Assembly: GCA_003117195.1 (NCBI GenBank)
Contig: BDSI01000172.1
Location: forward strand, 62,001-126,000
Reading direction: 5' to 3'
Length of the DNA: 64,000 bases
From: Eudorina sp. 2006-703-Eu-15
Lineage: Eukaryota > Chlorophyta > Chlorophyceae > Chlamydomonadales > Volvocaceae
The notes under the pieces were generated by a model, which was given only the letters and a program-made list of their open reading frames with translations, was not told where the DNA came from and did not search any database. Positions 35,490 to 46,985 of this stretch are shown in pieces (within the stretch, counting starts at the first letter, position 1; every line of letters starts with the position of its first letter). Made by a program: the position numbers and the translations under genes.

Positions 35490-35970
35490 CCCCGACCGCT
35501 CCCATGTCGTGCAGCCTCGGCAGCTGGCCTCCGCGTGGAGAGCGCGGCTGGAGCTGGTGAGTTGGTTGTGCTAGCCCAGACTTGACCTGAGTTAAGACTC
35601 CGGCTCTAGTGTCCCGCGGAGGTGTAGTACGTTGGGCACAGCTGGGCGCGTCCTATTGACCAACCAACCAATGAAAATCATTGAAGCGTATTGGGGTTGT
35701 TGTTGCACGCTACGGTGTGCGGTATGCAGGAGGCTCGAGACGTGCAGTGGCATGCACGTTGGGAGTAAGACGACATTGGCAGCGTGTCGCGTTTCCGCAC
35801 GTCGCATTTACACACTTTGACATGCAACTGTAATTTTCACGTGTGCCCCGACCGCTCGCATGTCGTGCAGCCTCGGCGGCTGGCCTAGGCGCGGGGAGCA
35901 CGACAGGAGCCGGTGAGTTGTGCTAGCTTGATCTAAGCTCTGACTCTGGTACGAGTGGCTCGGTATAGTA
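35490..35970. repeat. Diverged direct duplication in the kinase spacer
   Basis: TCGTGCAGCCTCGGC is followed by GCTGGCCT and, later, GGTGAGTT at about 35,503-35,560 and again at about 35,862-35,920. Further similar stretches follow to TAGTACG. The copies look like duplicated exon ends with a GTGAGT donor; the gene they came from is not recognised. Confidence 0.5.
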
Positions 35971-36244
35971 CGTAAGTGTTTTACCTGTTGCGGATCAGAG
36001 CGCAGCATAGTACAGGAGCTGCGTGGCGCGGCGTGGCGCGCTCGGGGCGTCAAAACAGGGTCACACAGTGGGAGGCGGGGCCCCCATCCAGGCTTTCTGT
36101 CCTTTCCACTGCGGTGGCGAGGTTTGTTCACCGCTCGTTCCTGGGTTTGATTTGAAGCGGGGACTCAGACTAGAACGTCTGTCCTGCAACGCAGGATTGC
36201 TGATGTAGGGTTTGCGCAAGTCTTCATTTCCGGCATGATACTGC

Positions 36245-36470
36245 CATGCAAAAAGTTTTTTCGTTACAAAAGTGCCTCTGCCAGCCTACGCCCATGCCAA
36301 GGCACACGGGCTCCGCACCTGCCAGTTTTTGGCACTCGGTGCACTCCACCTTGAGCTTAGTGTGCCTTTCGAGCCGAACTTTGAACGGCTTCCTGCAAGT
36401 TGACCTGGATATCTTGCTGTCCTTGGGCCGTTGCGTCGTGCAGGAGCAGCTTTCACACGCGCAGATGTTA
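36245..36470 (-). CDS. Cys-rich open segment, possible exon
   Basis: On the minus strand one frame stays open and carries C-A-C-E-S-C-S-C, then a basic stretch (R-K-P-F-K-V-R-L-E-R-H), then V-E-C-T-E-C-Q-K. The spacing suggests a zinc-binding module. It could form one gene with the open frame upstream at 37054-36677. Family unknown, and the splice sites were not resolved. Confidence 0.3.
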
Positions 36471-36676
36471 AGGGTGAGTTCCCGAGTTGCCTCTTGGTGG
36501 TTTGACTTTGATGATCCTAATGTGTCTATGTATAAAGATACACGTGCACACGTTTGTGCGGGTAGCGTGAAATAGGATTGGGATCGTGGGCGTTTGGCTG
36601 TCGAGCGATGTATAATGCATAATCAAAACAGGACCCTGCGGTCAGGAATTGGTGAGATAGGGGCAGGAAGGGTCAG

Positions 36677-37054
36677 TCAGCGCGCGGATGTTCTCCGAGC
36701 TTCCCTGCGCTCTTCGTCCGAATGGTACTTGCAGGGGCGCCCTGCGTGGCCCTTGCTTCCCGTGCTGTCAGCCGACGCTTGCGATACACTGGCTGCACGT
36801 CCGTCGACGTCTTCTCCCTCTAGGGTAGACGCGCCGTCATCGATCGTCGCTGTTTTAGGTGAAGGACGACGCGGCCTCTTATTCTGTGACGGTAGAAGGT
36901 TACTACGGACGGCCTCCAAGCACGTTTCCTCCGTTTTACGAAGGTCCGCACGGCTTGCATGGTGTTGCGTGTATTGAGCCTCGTCATTTTCGCAGTCCAT
37001 GGGTAAGACAGGATCAGGGCCATAATCTTCTTGTGTGTATTCGTCCTGCTCCAT
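36677..37054 (-). CDS. Hypothetical protein with basic GRP-type motif (125 aa)
   Basis: The frame starts M-E-Q-D-E-Y-T-Q-E-D-Y and is acidic at first. It ends with K-G-H-A-G-R-P-C-K-Y-H-S-D-E-E-R-R-E-A-R-R. The G-R-P-x-K-Y-x-x-x-E-E-R-R-E-A-R-R pattern recurs in DNA-binding and transposon-associated proteins. A transposon gene fragment is a fair guess, but no catalytic domain is visible nearby. Confidence 0.4.
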   Translation of the reverse strand: MEQDEYTQEDYGPDPVLPMDCENDEAQYTQHHASRADLRKTEETCLEAVRSNLLPSQNKRPRRPSPKTATIDDGASTLEGEDVDGRAASVSQASADSTGSKGHAGRPCKYHSDEERREARRTSAR

Positions 37055-37407
37055 CTTCAGAGTTCCGCTATGTTTCGCTAAACAAGTGCTTTTACTCTCG
37101 CGACATTTCCAATCGGTACAAATAATTACTGCGAACTAAGGTAATCAATGTGGCCACCTTCGCATACGTAAAGACAACTTTCTTAAAGAAACGACGACGG
37201 GTTTGTCGGCCCGAATGATAACTCAGTACGGCATCTTTTTGGTTAATGCCTCATTTCCGGCACGTTTCCTTTGTGCTTTATGTCTCAGACACGCAGAAGG
37301 CCGCACGCAAAAAAACAAGCTCCCCAGCCAACTTGGCCCACCCAGGGCTTCCCGGCTCCTCTGCTCATACGCTAGCTGCTCCACAATTGCAATTCTAGTC
37401 GCAACGA

Positions 37408-40400
37408 ATGATAACAAAGGCGGAAGCTGCAGCTGCCGTCCGTGCAGCGACTGTCACAGGGAAAGAGCGAGCGAGATTGCTCAACTGGCTCGATGAGCAA
37501 ACAGACGACGAACTGCATAATTGGCTTATCAATGTTGAAGATGGCCATGAAACCATTCTGGAGTGCATCAAGCTGAAGGCTGACCGTAAGTTTCACGCTG
37601 AGTTCCACGCATCCTGCTTCACCGCCTGTGTGCGTTTCCGTCGTTGTTCGACTACATAATCCTGACTTCTGGGTTTCACATTCTTGCAGCGTGGAATTGC
37701 CCAAACATGCCCGCGGTTCCCTGGTCACTTGAACCTCGTCTTCTTTCCAACAGGCACTGACGATAAGGCAATCATCACGTTTGTGCAGTCTTTTTTACAA
37801 TGCAAGAATTGGAGAATCTGCCTGAGGCAAGCAGCGGCTCTTGCCCTCCTCGCACCAAGTGCCGCACCACCTCAGGCTTAACGAGGTCCTGTCCGCGAAA
37901 CCTGCATCATAGCCCTGCGTAGTCTTAGTTCTGACCCTCAATGGTCTCACTGGCGCGGACTAGCAAGGCCGTGCACAGGGCCCCTCACAACGGAGGGCCG
38001 GCCACCCGACCCGCCTACCCACATGCACGCCCACACACCGTATCGCACACACTCTCCCTGTTCCCTCAGGCGCCAGCACCAGCGTGCCCGCCGCGGAGCC
38101 CATGCGTGGCCAGCAGGGTGAGCGTGGGTGGGCATGCATTTTGGGGTGTGCTGAGGGATGCGAGGTACCAGGTGGAGCAGGGGCTGGTGCGGGGCTGCTG
38201 AGACGGGCTTCCGTCCAGAAATGTGCAAAGCGGATTCTGAGCACCTATCGCACCTGTCGTAAGGCGCTGGTCGTGTGGACCTAGTAGGAAGTGCGCGTGG
38301 CTTGTGGTGCGGCGGTTAGCAAGGCTTGTGGACTCATGTAGTGTAAGCACCTTGCCTTCGTAAGTGGCGTGATTTGCGAACTGACGCTATCCCCCTTGCC
38401 TTAGCCCCTCGCTGCCTGTGTCTTACTTGGGCCCATGTGTTGAAGAACGAAAACGCAACTGCCTGTGTGTGTTTTGACAAAAGCCAAAAGTAGAATGATG
38501 ATGGGTACCACAACTCACCCTCGCCCGCGAGGTCGGGGGAGGAGGGCGGAACTGCTGGTCGCGGGCCGGCTAGGTAGCAGCCTTTGGTTCCTTTGGTTCC
38601 AACGGTTACAACTCTTCTCGCCAGGCGGACCAGTGCATGAGGGGACCAGTTTTTGGCGGTGGGGTAAGCGCGTGCGTGCATCGTGATTGTTTGCGCATCC
38701 AGTGCCTTCCCTCTTGCTTTATTATTATCTGCTACATATCTGTGCCGCCCGGCCTCTCCCGCCACTTTGCAGGCGGCGGGGTAACTGATGAGAATGTTGA
38801 CATTCTAGGTGAGTCCGCGTTGTCTGGTTGGTAACGTAATAACGACATGCTGGTGTGCTCATGCGCTTGCCAGGGTAGTTCGACGTTGGTTGGTCGGCTG
38901 ACCGTGGGAGCCACAGCTGCTTTGCCTTACTGCACACATGCTGACCCGGCTGGGTGTTGTCAGGACGCCATACCATGAGTGTACGGTGGTGGCATGCATG
39001 CGCGCATGCATGCTCATGCAACATGCGCTCACCAACCATTCCATGCACCTCGCCTCGCACTCCATCAGGGCCAACATTCTACCAGCGGCGCTTCCTTCAT
39101 CTCTTGTCGCTTGGCAACATCACGCGACCAAAGCCCGGAGTGGTGGCGACCATCTTGCGGCGATGCGCTGCCCGGTTACTCGTGCTCCCTGGCGTCGACG
39201 CCGCTGTGGAGCTGTACCGGGAGGCGGAGCTTTTCCCAGGGCCTTCCACTGAGGGCCACCTGCTCACGCAACACGGATTGCGGGTCAACGGACCGCTGTT
39301 TCCGAACGGCAACGCGCGGCTGCTGGTCGGAACAACCGAAGAAGGAGTACCCGTTATTGTGAAGATGCTCGATGGAGGAATCGGCGCTGACGGCGCCCAG
39401 CAGCCTGGTGGCGCGGAGGCGGAGGCGTGCGAGGCGCTAATGCAGTCAAAGCCTCAGGACGTACCGCTGGTGCCGACGCGACTAGTCACCTTCCGGCTTG
39501 GTAACGAGCACGTCGGCCGCGCTCCGGGCCTGTACGCGGCGCTGTGCATGCCGCGGTATGCGTTGTCGCTCGCAGCAATGCCGCCGTTGAAGGCAGCGGC
39601 TGTGCTGGCGGGGGGCCAGCGTATGGCTGAAGCGCTGAAGTGGATTCACGACAAACAATTCACGCACATGGACGTCAAGGTATGGCTTGGAAGATTGGCA
39701 CCGAGTTACATGGTCGTTGCCGCCTGTGGGTCATTGTGGTGTGCGCATTTATTGAACGAAGCTGCACCTGCCCGCCCGAACAGGCGGACAACATATTCGT
39801 GGATTCCGAGGGCAGGTAATGTCGGCGCCGGCCCGTGCAGGTGATGCACGGTCGGGGGTTGGGATTTCCGGGCCTGCCTGTACGTCGCTATTGGTGAGGA
39901 TGAGGTCCGGCCGGTGTGCGTGAGTCGCCAATTTCTTCTGTGCCCATTCCTTCGGTCAGTACGTAGGCAAGAAAGCAAGGTGCTGGTAGGGCCCTGAGCT
40001 GTTCCTTTCATTGGTACATGTGTGAACCAGGTGGTGGCTGGGTGACTTTGGCTCCGCTGTGCGCACGGGCTCGCCGGTGACCAGCACCACGGCCTGGTTC
40101 GCTCCCTTCAAGTTCGAGTACCATAAAGATCCTGCTAAGGCGCAACCTGCTAAGCCGCAATACGACTGGTGAGGTCAAAAGACTCACGCGGGATGTGAAT
40201 TGGTGCCTGCTTGTGCGATTATGCGCTTGGCTGTGCATCTGCAGTCTGCAGTCCACGTAAGCATTCCTCGTATTCCTGTTCCAGGCACATGCTTGCCGTG
40301 GCGCTTGTGTGCGAGATGAACCGGACGAACTGGCAGAACCTACTTGTCGAGGACGGGCACACGCCAGCGCACAGGCTGATTGCGGCGGTTAAAAGCCTGC

Positions 40401-40468
40401 GCGAGCGAGAGGATTGCCAAGAGCTGGCCCCCTTCCTGAGCGCGATGCTCGAAGAAGCAGGGTATTGA
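37408..40468 (+). CDS. Protein-kinase-like gene, right-arm copy (plus)
   Basis: Supported exons: 37408-37585 (start, phase 1, GACC|GTAAGT), 37754 onward (end unresolved), 38070-38117, 38219-38258, 38491-38531 (tentative), 38625-38663, 38773-38808, 39069-39679, 39784-39815, 40031-40168 and 40285-40468. From 38070 the phases are consistent. The large exon includes PVIVKML and ends in THMDVK; ADNIFVDSEG and WWLGDFGSAV follow in the next two exons. This gives lysine, HxD and DFG motifs, so catalysis is possible. The start exon differs from the left copy although both fit one helical pattern. The exon at 40031 has a 15-nt tandem duplication (A-K-A-Q-P-A-K-P-Q) absent from the left copy. Joining of the second exon to 38070 is uncertain. 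The copy is otherwise intact. Confidence 0.78.
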
Positions 40469-40892
40469 CGGAAGGTGCGAGGCACTGAGCTGAAGGGGTG
40501 ATGGCCGCGCGAACACAGGGTGGCGTGCGGGGAGGTCATGAGGGCTGGCAGCGCTCCTCCTAGACTCGTATTGGGCAAGCCGGCAGGCGGTGACGGGGGC
40601 AAGCAAGAAGTGCGGTGGCGCGCGTGTGCGCTGGTTATGCATAAGCTCACACAGTATGACTTGAACCCAGGCCTTCGTCGCCCAGGCCTTCGGTCGGTGG
40701 GGTAGGGCACATACGCATCGTGTGTGGTGAGCGGCGCGGAGGGTGGGCATCCCCGTCTGATTACAACAGTCGCTGGACATCCGCAGGATTCATTTAGCGT
40801 CTGTGTGTATATGGATACCCGCTTGGCGGATGCTTTGAAGCGTGCTCGGCGGATCAGAAGACGTGGCAAGTGGATTAGAAACGCAGGATGAG
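37560..40892. repeat. Right arm of the large inverted duplication
   Basis: Inverted partner of 30195-33609. Arm-specific differences include a ~68-bp insert at about 38,380-38,450, absence of the (ATA)n tract, and loss of a few bases near 37,912. High identity over introns and exons alike indicates a recent event or gene conversion. Confidence 0.92.
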
Positions 40893-41776
40893 GTGGACTC
40901 GGATTCGCGCCGTGCGTGTGGTCTGCAAGGATTGGATAATGACTTGGTGGATACGGTTGCGCAGTGCAAGGATCAAGGTTCACGAGTGATGTATACGCTC
41001 TATGCATTTGTGAATTTGGCTTCCCGGCACAGGTTTCACCCCGGACACGACCTCGTCACCGTCCTGCCCAGCTCCAACAGCTGCGCTCTCATCCAGTAGC
41101 GTTGCCGCAGATAGTGGCAGCAGCGGCGGAACAGACGCCGCCGCCGCACCCACGGCAGCCTGCAAACTGCACTGCAGCACCTTGATGCGAGCTGCCCAGG
41201 GGCTTCATGCCACGTACGTTCTCCTGCTCTTGGGCGCTGGCGCAAGATGTGAACACTCTCGTCGTCATTGACCCCAGCTAGCGTCGACAGCCGCCTTCAC
41301 GGCCGCTAGCGCCTCAGGCTGTGTGGAGGCCCCTCGGCCGCCGCAGGGACAATAGCTGCAGCTGTCTTTTGGGCCACCATAAGGGTGAACACACCGGTCC
41401 CGGTGCCCACACGTCGAGGATGCGGCGGCGGGTGGACCAACTTCAGGTAGTGAGAGTGCGTGGGCGCGGAGCGAGGCTGTTGCTGGGGCGGCGGAGACGG
41501 CACCCAACTGCCGAGCAACATCGCGTCGGTTCCCATCTGCGGAGAGCCGCGCCATCCGCCGCAGGCAAGGTGGGAGTTGGCGTCGCGGCCGGGCGTGCAT
41601 ACTTGTGGCGGATGCGCGAGGTCGCTTTGCAGTGTGGACGGACAAAGGAAATGTGTAAGGAGGGGCATGCAATGTAATGCGGCGAGGTGCAGGGTAGCGA
41701 GGGCGGTGGTATTGACCACAACAGCGTGCTACTGATACTCATGGCGCATCGGTTCTGATATACTGGGAAGTGCCGA
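40893..41776. other. Region without a confident gene
   Basis: A plus-strand frame continues from 40,842 to 41,099 across the repeat edge and may be real coding DNA, but no domain is recognisable. The rest holds overlapping GC-rich frames without splice logic. Confidence 0.3.
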
Positions 41777-42250
41777 CATATGCAGTAAGGCAGCGGCCAC
41801 AGATCAGGGCTCAGGGCGCGCCCTGAGAAAATACGTCTTTTTGGGGGTCAGGGCGCGCCTCGGCCAGGGCGCGCCCTGACCCCCGAAACCGGGATGCAGG
41901 CGGACGCGTCTGGTCTGTAACTACAGACTGTCCTAGTAGCGGTTTTTGTTTATTTTGATTATCTGGTGCATGACCCTGCGACCTGCAGGCGTCCGGTCGG
42001 CCCGCCCCAAATCAGGGCTCAGGGCGCGCCTCGGCCAGGGCGCGCCCTGACCCCCGCAACCGGGACGCAGGGGGGCACGTCTTGTCCTATATTACAGGCT
42101 GTTCTGGTAGCGGTATTTGCTTCTTTTGAATATCTGGTGGCTGACCCTGGGACCTGCAGGCGTCCGGGTCGGCCCGCCCCAAATCAGGGCTCAGGGCGCG
42201 CCTCGGCCAAGGCGCGCCCTGACCCCCAGGACGGGGGTGCAGGGACAGGC
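41777..42250. repeat. Left terminal hairpin-repeat array
   Basis: Three tandem units contain TCAGGGCGCGCC(T/C)CGGCC followed by GGCGCGCCCTGACCCC, so each unit can fold on itself. Between them lie CTGCAGGCGTCC and GGCCCGCCCCAAATCAGGG. The order is mirrored at 49,040-49,505. Confidence 0.9.
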
Positions 42251-42386
42251 CTTCCTTGCTCTTAATAATGGCGACTTAACTCTTGGGATGTATTCGGGCA
42301 ACGCTGACTTTCGCGTCTTTGTTAATCCGTGCAACGCTTCGACCTGCCTCGTCATCGACCTGCACCTTTATGGATAGCCTCCTTAA

Positions 42387-42560
42387 TTGCAGATTATGTT
42401 GCAAATGCGAAATGTATATTTCATCGTAGATGTTGATGAATATGTTAAATTCAAGCAAGCGAGCTGGTATGGACGAGCCAGGAGGCTCATTGACCGTAAC
42501 CAAGCAGCACACAGAATACCAATCATGATAAGGAGACACAACGGAAACGATTGGAGAAGG
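42387..42560 (+). CDS. Possible exon within the 7.7-kb element
   Basis: AT-rich open frame with protein-like composition (R-N-V-Y-F-I-V-D-V-D-E-Y-V-K-F), ending at a good donor (AGGG|GTGAGA near 42,568). A second frame just upstream (to 42,377) ends in a stop. I do not recognise either. They could be remnants of the element's own gene. Confidence 0.3.
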
Positions 42561-43429
42561 ATAGGGGTGAGATAAACGCCACTGGATATTACGAATTCGT
42601 TGGATCCTGCCGGACATCGTAACAGCTCGTATCTTCATAGCACTGGCGAACACGAGCTCGCTGGAAATTGTAACATAACCGTCATCACTATTACTGGCGG
42701 CTCATGATCAGTCATGCGGTCTGTCACCCACTGTACATACAGCACAAATGCGGAGCTGCGGGGCCCAGAGCATGTTGAAAAGCGCGATCTACCGTTGGCA
42801 ATCAGACACGATCCGCGAGGCCCAAATTGTTACATGCCAATGACGGTTTTTCTGCCCGCCTGGCCCCGTTGGGTGGTAGCACGCCCTAGAGGCACTCTCG
42901 CGTAGTGCTCCTTGCGGCACGGCTCTCACTCCACCTCCCATACGCGAAGGACAGGACGCCCCCTCCGAAGTCAAGAAACTGGCTTAATGTTTTACAGTCA
43001 GTTAGCAGAGACAGTCTCCATACGCGACGGCAACAAAGCCCCACGGCAAACTCTCCTTGGCATAGCCCGACGACATTCTCAATCCATCCATGTATGTAGT
43101 AATGTGCATGAGTGCCCAAAGACAGTCCGGGATGTTGCAACCCTAATGGCCCGCAAGCAAAAGCACGTCCGCACCCAAAGCAGGCCGTACTGGCAGTTAT
43201 TGTACTACATTCCCGCATGCGCAAATTGCAAGCCGAAACCTTACGACATGGGAGACAGGGCCGCCGCCTGGGGCCAGTACCCTACCAGTCTGGTTCTCCA
43301 AACCCTCTGGACCGCTCTTCGGGCCACCTGGCTCTGGGCCGTTTGGTGCCACAAGCAAGCCGCCGACGCCGAGCCCTGCCCTTCCAAAGCTGTCGTCACC
43401 CAGGTTGTCAGCGAGCTCCAGCGGCTCAT

Positions 43430-43917
43430 GTCTCAGGCCCCAACACGCGATCTCAGGCCCCCACGCGCGGTCTCAGGCCCCCACACGCTGTCTCAGGCCC
43501 CCTTTACGCTGTGCCAGGTCCCCACACGCTGTCTCAGGCCCCCACACGCGGTGCCAGGCCCCCTTTACGCGGTGCCAGGCCCCCACACGCGGTCTCAGGC
43601 CCCCACACGCGGTGCCAGGCCCCCACACGCGGTCTCAGGCCTCCACACGCGGTGCCAGGCCCCCACACGCGGTCTCAGGCCACCACACGCGGTGCCTGGC
43701 CTCCACACGCGGTGCCAGGCCCCCACACGCGGTCTCAGGCCCCCTTTACGCTGTGCCAGGCCTCCACACGCGGTCTCAGGCCCCCACACGCGGTCTTAGG
43801 CCCCCACACGCAGTCTCAGGCCTCTACACGCGGTCTAAGGCCCCCACACGCGGTGCCAGGCCCCCACACGCGGTCTCAGGCCCCCACACGCGGTCTCAGG
43901 CCCCCACACGTACGGCC
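43430..43917. repeat. 20-bp minisatellite (GGTCTCAGGCCCCCACACGC)
   Basis: About 24 units of 20 bp. Two main variants alternate: GGTCTCAGG and GGTGCCAGG before CCCCCACACGC. A few units have CCCTTTACGC instead. The array ends in an inverted copy at 43,914-43,936 (GGCCTGAGACCGCGTGTGG). Open frames of up to ~400 aa across it are artefacts of the repeat. Confidence 0.97.
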
Positions 43918-43936
43918 TGAGACCGCGTGTGGAGGC

Positions 43937-44683
43937 CCCGGTGACTTGCTCCTGCTCGATGTTTTCCTTCCCGCGCTACGTGGACTTCCCTCGTCCGGAC
44001 AGCTGCCTTGCCCCCTCGCCCCCCGCCGCGCAATTACGGTTATGCACCAATTGGCCGCTTTGCTTAGTCTCTCGCCACACAGCTGCTGTGCTCCACCGGC
44101 TCCACCAGCGGAGCTTAGAAGGCACTTCAGCAAGTGCCTCGTTGGCCACGCTTCTCCTGTAATGGGAAGACAGATGCTCAGACACACACAATGTTATGTT
44201 GCAGAATGCGGTTGTTCACAACGGCAAATGACGATTGCAGGCCACGCTGGCGCGTCCACGAGTCAACCAAGCTCAAATCTTACTCAAGGCAAGCTTGCAA
44301 ACTCTGTTCTCACCAGCATGCGTAATCTCGGCCCAATATGAAAGCCATGTTATCGGTCTGTCGCATTCTGTCGCTTGCGAAGCCAGCCCCAAGAGCTGCC
44401 AAAACGCGAAGAGACAAGGCAACCGGACAGTCTCTACTTAATAATTGTTTTACAGTTCATGAGAGCGTCCATGGGATGAGCGTATGGTACGTATAAGGCA
44501 GGGTCAACTTGGTCCAGCGGTCAAGGATAGCAATGTGCATGATGGCACAAGAACGTGAAAGCAGTAATATGTGGTATGTAAGTATAATGATAATAGACAA
44601 GAGTCAAGGACGCTTGAGAAATCAGAAGCATGCGGCAAACGTGCTTCCATACTGAATAGCAATGAGCCCTCTCGCCGTCATGC
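43937..44683. other. Spacer between the two satellites
   Basis: Mixed-composition DNA. The frame that enters from the minisatellite continues to 44,341 but shows no recognisable domain. I see no gene here. Confidence 0.35.
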
Positions 44684-46985
44684 GACGGCTGACACCCTTG
44701 ATGGGAGTCTCCTGGTGCGACGGCGCGTCCAGATTCGTTTGGGCGCCCATCTGGACGGTGCCGCAAGGCTGTTCCGGATGGGTTTAACCCTAGGGCCGTT
44801 TCCAGGATCGTGATTCGGGCCATGCGCGACTCCCTGTTCACCGAATCTCACGCTGCCCTTTCCCCTGACGGCTGACACCCTTAATGGGAGTCTCCTGGTG
44901 CGACGGCGCGTCCAGATTCGTTTGGGCGCCCATCTGGACGGTGCTACAAGGCTGTTCCGGATGGGTTTAACCCTAGTACCGTTTCCAGGATCGTGATTCG
45001 GGCCATGCGCGACTCCCTGTTCACCGAATCTCACGCTGCCCTTTCCCCTGACGGCTGGCACCCTTGATGGGAGTCTCCTGGTGCGATGGCGCGTCCAGAT
45101 TCGTTTGGGCGCCCATCTAGACGGTGCCGCAAGGCTGTTCCGGATGGGTTTAACCCTAGTACCGTTTCCAGGATCGTGATTCGGGCCATGCGCGACTCCC
45201 TGTTCACCGAATCTCACGCTGCCCTTTCCCCTGACGGCTGACACCCTTGATGGGAGTCTCCTGGTGCGACGGCGCGTCCAGATTCGTTTGGGCGCCCATC
45301 TAGACGGTGCTGCAAGGCTGTTCCGGATGGGTTTAACCCTAGTACCGTTTCCAGGATCGTGATTCGGGCCATGCGCGACTCCCTGTTCACCGAATCTCAC
45401 GCTGCCCTTTCCCCTGACGGCACCCTTGATGGGAGTCTCCTGGTGCGACGGCGCGTCCAGATTCGTTTGGGCGCCCATCTAGACGGTGCCGCAAGGCTGT
45501 TCCGGATGGGTTTAACCCTAGTACCGTTTCCAGGATCGTGATTCGGGCCATGCGCGACTCCCTGTTCACCGAATCTCACGCTGCCCTTTCCCCTGACGGC
45601 TGACACCCTTGATGGGAGTCTCCTGGTGCGACGGCGCGTCCAGATTCGTTTGGGCGCCCATCTAGACGGTGCCGCAAGGCTGTTCCGGATGGGTTTAACC
45701 CTAGTACCGTTTCCATGATCGTGATTCGGGCCATGCGCGACTCCCTGTTCACCGAATCTCACGCTGCCCTTTCCCCTGACGGCTGGCACCCTTGATGGGA
45801 GTCTCCTGGTGCGACGGCGCGTCCAGATTCGTTTGGGCGCCCATCTAGACGGTGCCGCAAGGCTGTTCCGGATGGGTTTAACCCTAGTACCGTTTCCAGG
45901 ATCGTGATTCGGGCCATGCGCGACTCCCTGTTCACCGAATCTCACGCTGCCCTTTCCCCTGACGGCTGGCACCCTTGATGGGAGTCTCCTGGTGCGATGG
46001 CGCGTCCAGATTCGTTTGGGCGCCCATCTGGACGGTGCCGCAAGGCTGTTCCGGATGGGTTTAACCCTAGTACCGTTTCCAGGATCGTGATTCGGGCCAT
46101 GCGCGACTCCCTGTTCACCGAATCTCACGCTGCCCTTTCCCCTGACGGCTGACACCCTTGATGGGAGTCTCCTGGTGCGACGGCGCGTCCAGATTCGTTT
46201 GGGCGCCCATCTAGACGGTGCCGCAAGGCTGTTCCGGATGGGTTTAACCCTAGTACCGTTTCCATGATCGTGATTCGGGCCATGCGCGACTCCCTGTTCA
46301 CCGAATCTCACGCTGCCCTTTCCCCTGACGGCTGGCACCCTTGATGGGAGTCTCCTGGTGCGACGGCGCGTCCAGATTCGTTTGGGCGCCCATCTAGACG
46401 GTGCCGCAAGGCTGTTCCGGATGGGTTTAACCCTAGTACCGTTTCCAGGATCGTGATTCGGGCCATGCGCGACTCCCTGTTCACCGAATCTCACGCTGCC
46501 CTTTCCCCTGACGGCTGGCACCCTTGATGGGAGTCTCCTGGTGCGATGGCGCGTCCAGATTCGTTTGGGCGCCCATCTGGACGGTGCCGCAAGGCTGTTC
46601 CGGATGGGTTTAACCCTAGTACCGTTTCCAGGATCGTGATTCGGGCCATGCGCGACTCCCTGTTCACCGAATCTCACGCTGCCCTTTCCCCTGACGGCTG
46701 ACACCCTTGATGGGAGTCTCCTGGTGCGACGGCGCGTCCAGATTCGTTTGGGCGCCCATCTAGACGGTGCTGCAAGGCTGTTCCGGATGGGTTTAACCCT
46801 AGTACCGTTTCCAGGATCGTGATTCGGGCCATGCGCGACTCCCTGTTCACCGAATCTCACGCTGCCCTTTCCCCTGACGGCTGACACCCTTGATGGGAGT
46901 CTCCTGGTGCGACGGCGCGTCCAGATTCGTTTGGGCGCCCATCTAGACGGTGCTGCAAGGCTGTTCCGGATGGGTTTAACCCTAG
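44684..46985. repeat. 183-bp satellite array, ~12.6 monomers
   Basis: Monomer starts (ATGGGAGTCTCC) lie at 44701, 44884, 45067, 45250, 45429, 45612, 45795, 45978, 46161, 46344, 46527, 46710 and 46893. All spacings are 183 bp except one of 179 bp (45250 to 45429). Each unit contains GGGTTTAACCCTAG. Variant sites (CTGACAC/CTGGCAC, CGACGG/CGATGG, CTAGAC/CTGGAC, CAGGATCG/CATGATCG) repeat with a three-monomer period over 45612-46709. Because 183 is divisible by three, the minus strand stays open for 587 codons (45397-47160) until the 179-bp unit shifts the frame. Confidence 0.97.

Noticed and set aside
43430..43917. CRISPR-like regular array
   Set aside because: Units are contiguous 20-mers without unique spacers, in eukaryotic DNA.
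43112..44341. 409-codon open frame across the 20-bp minisatellite
   Set aside because: All three plus frames are open across this GC-rich repeat, so the frame carries no information.
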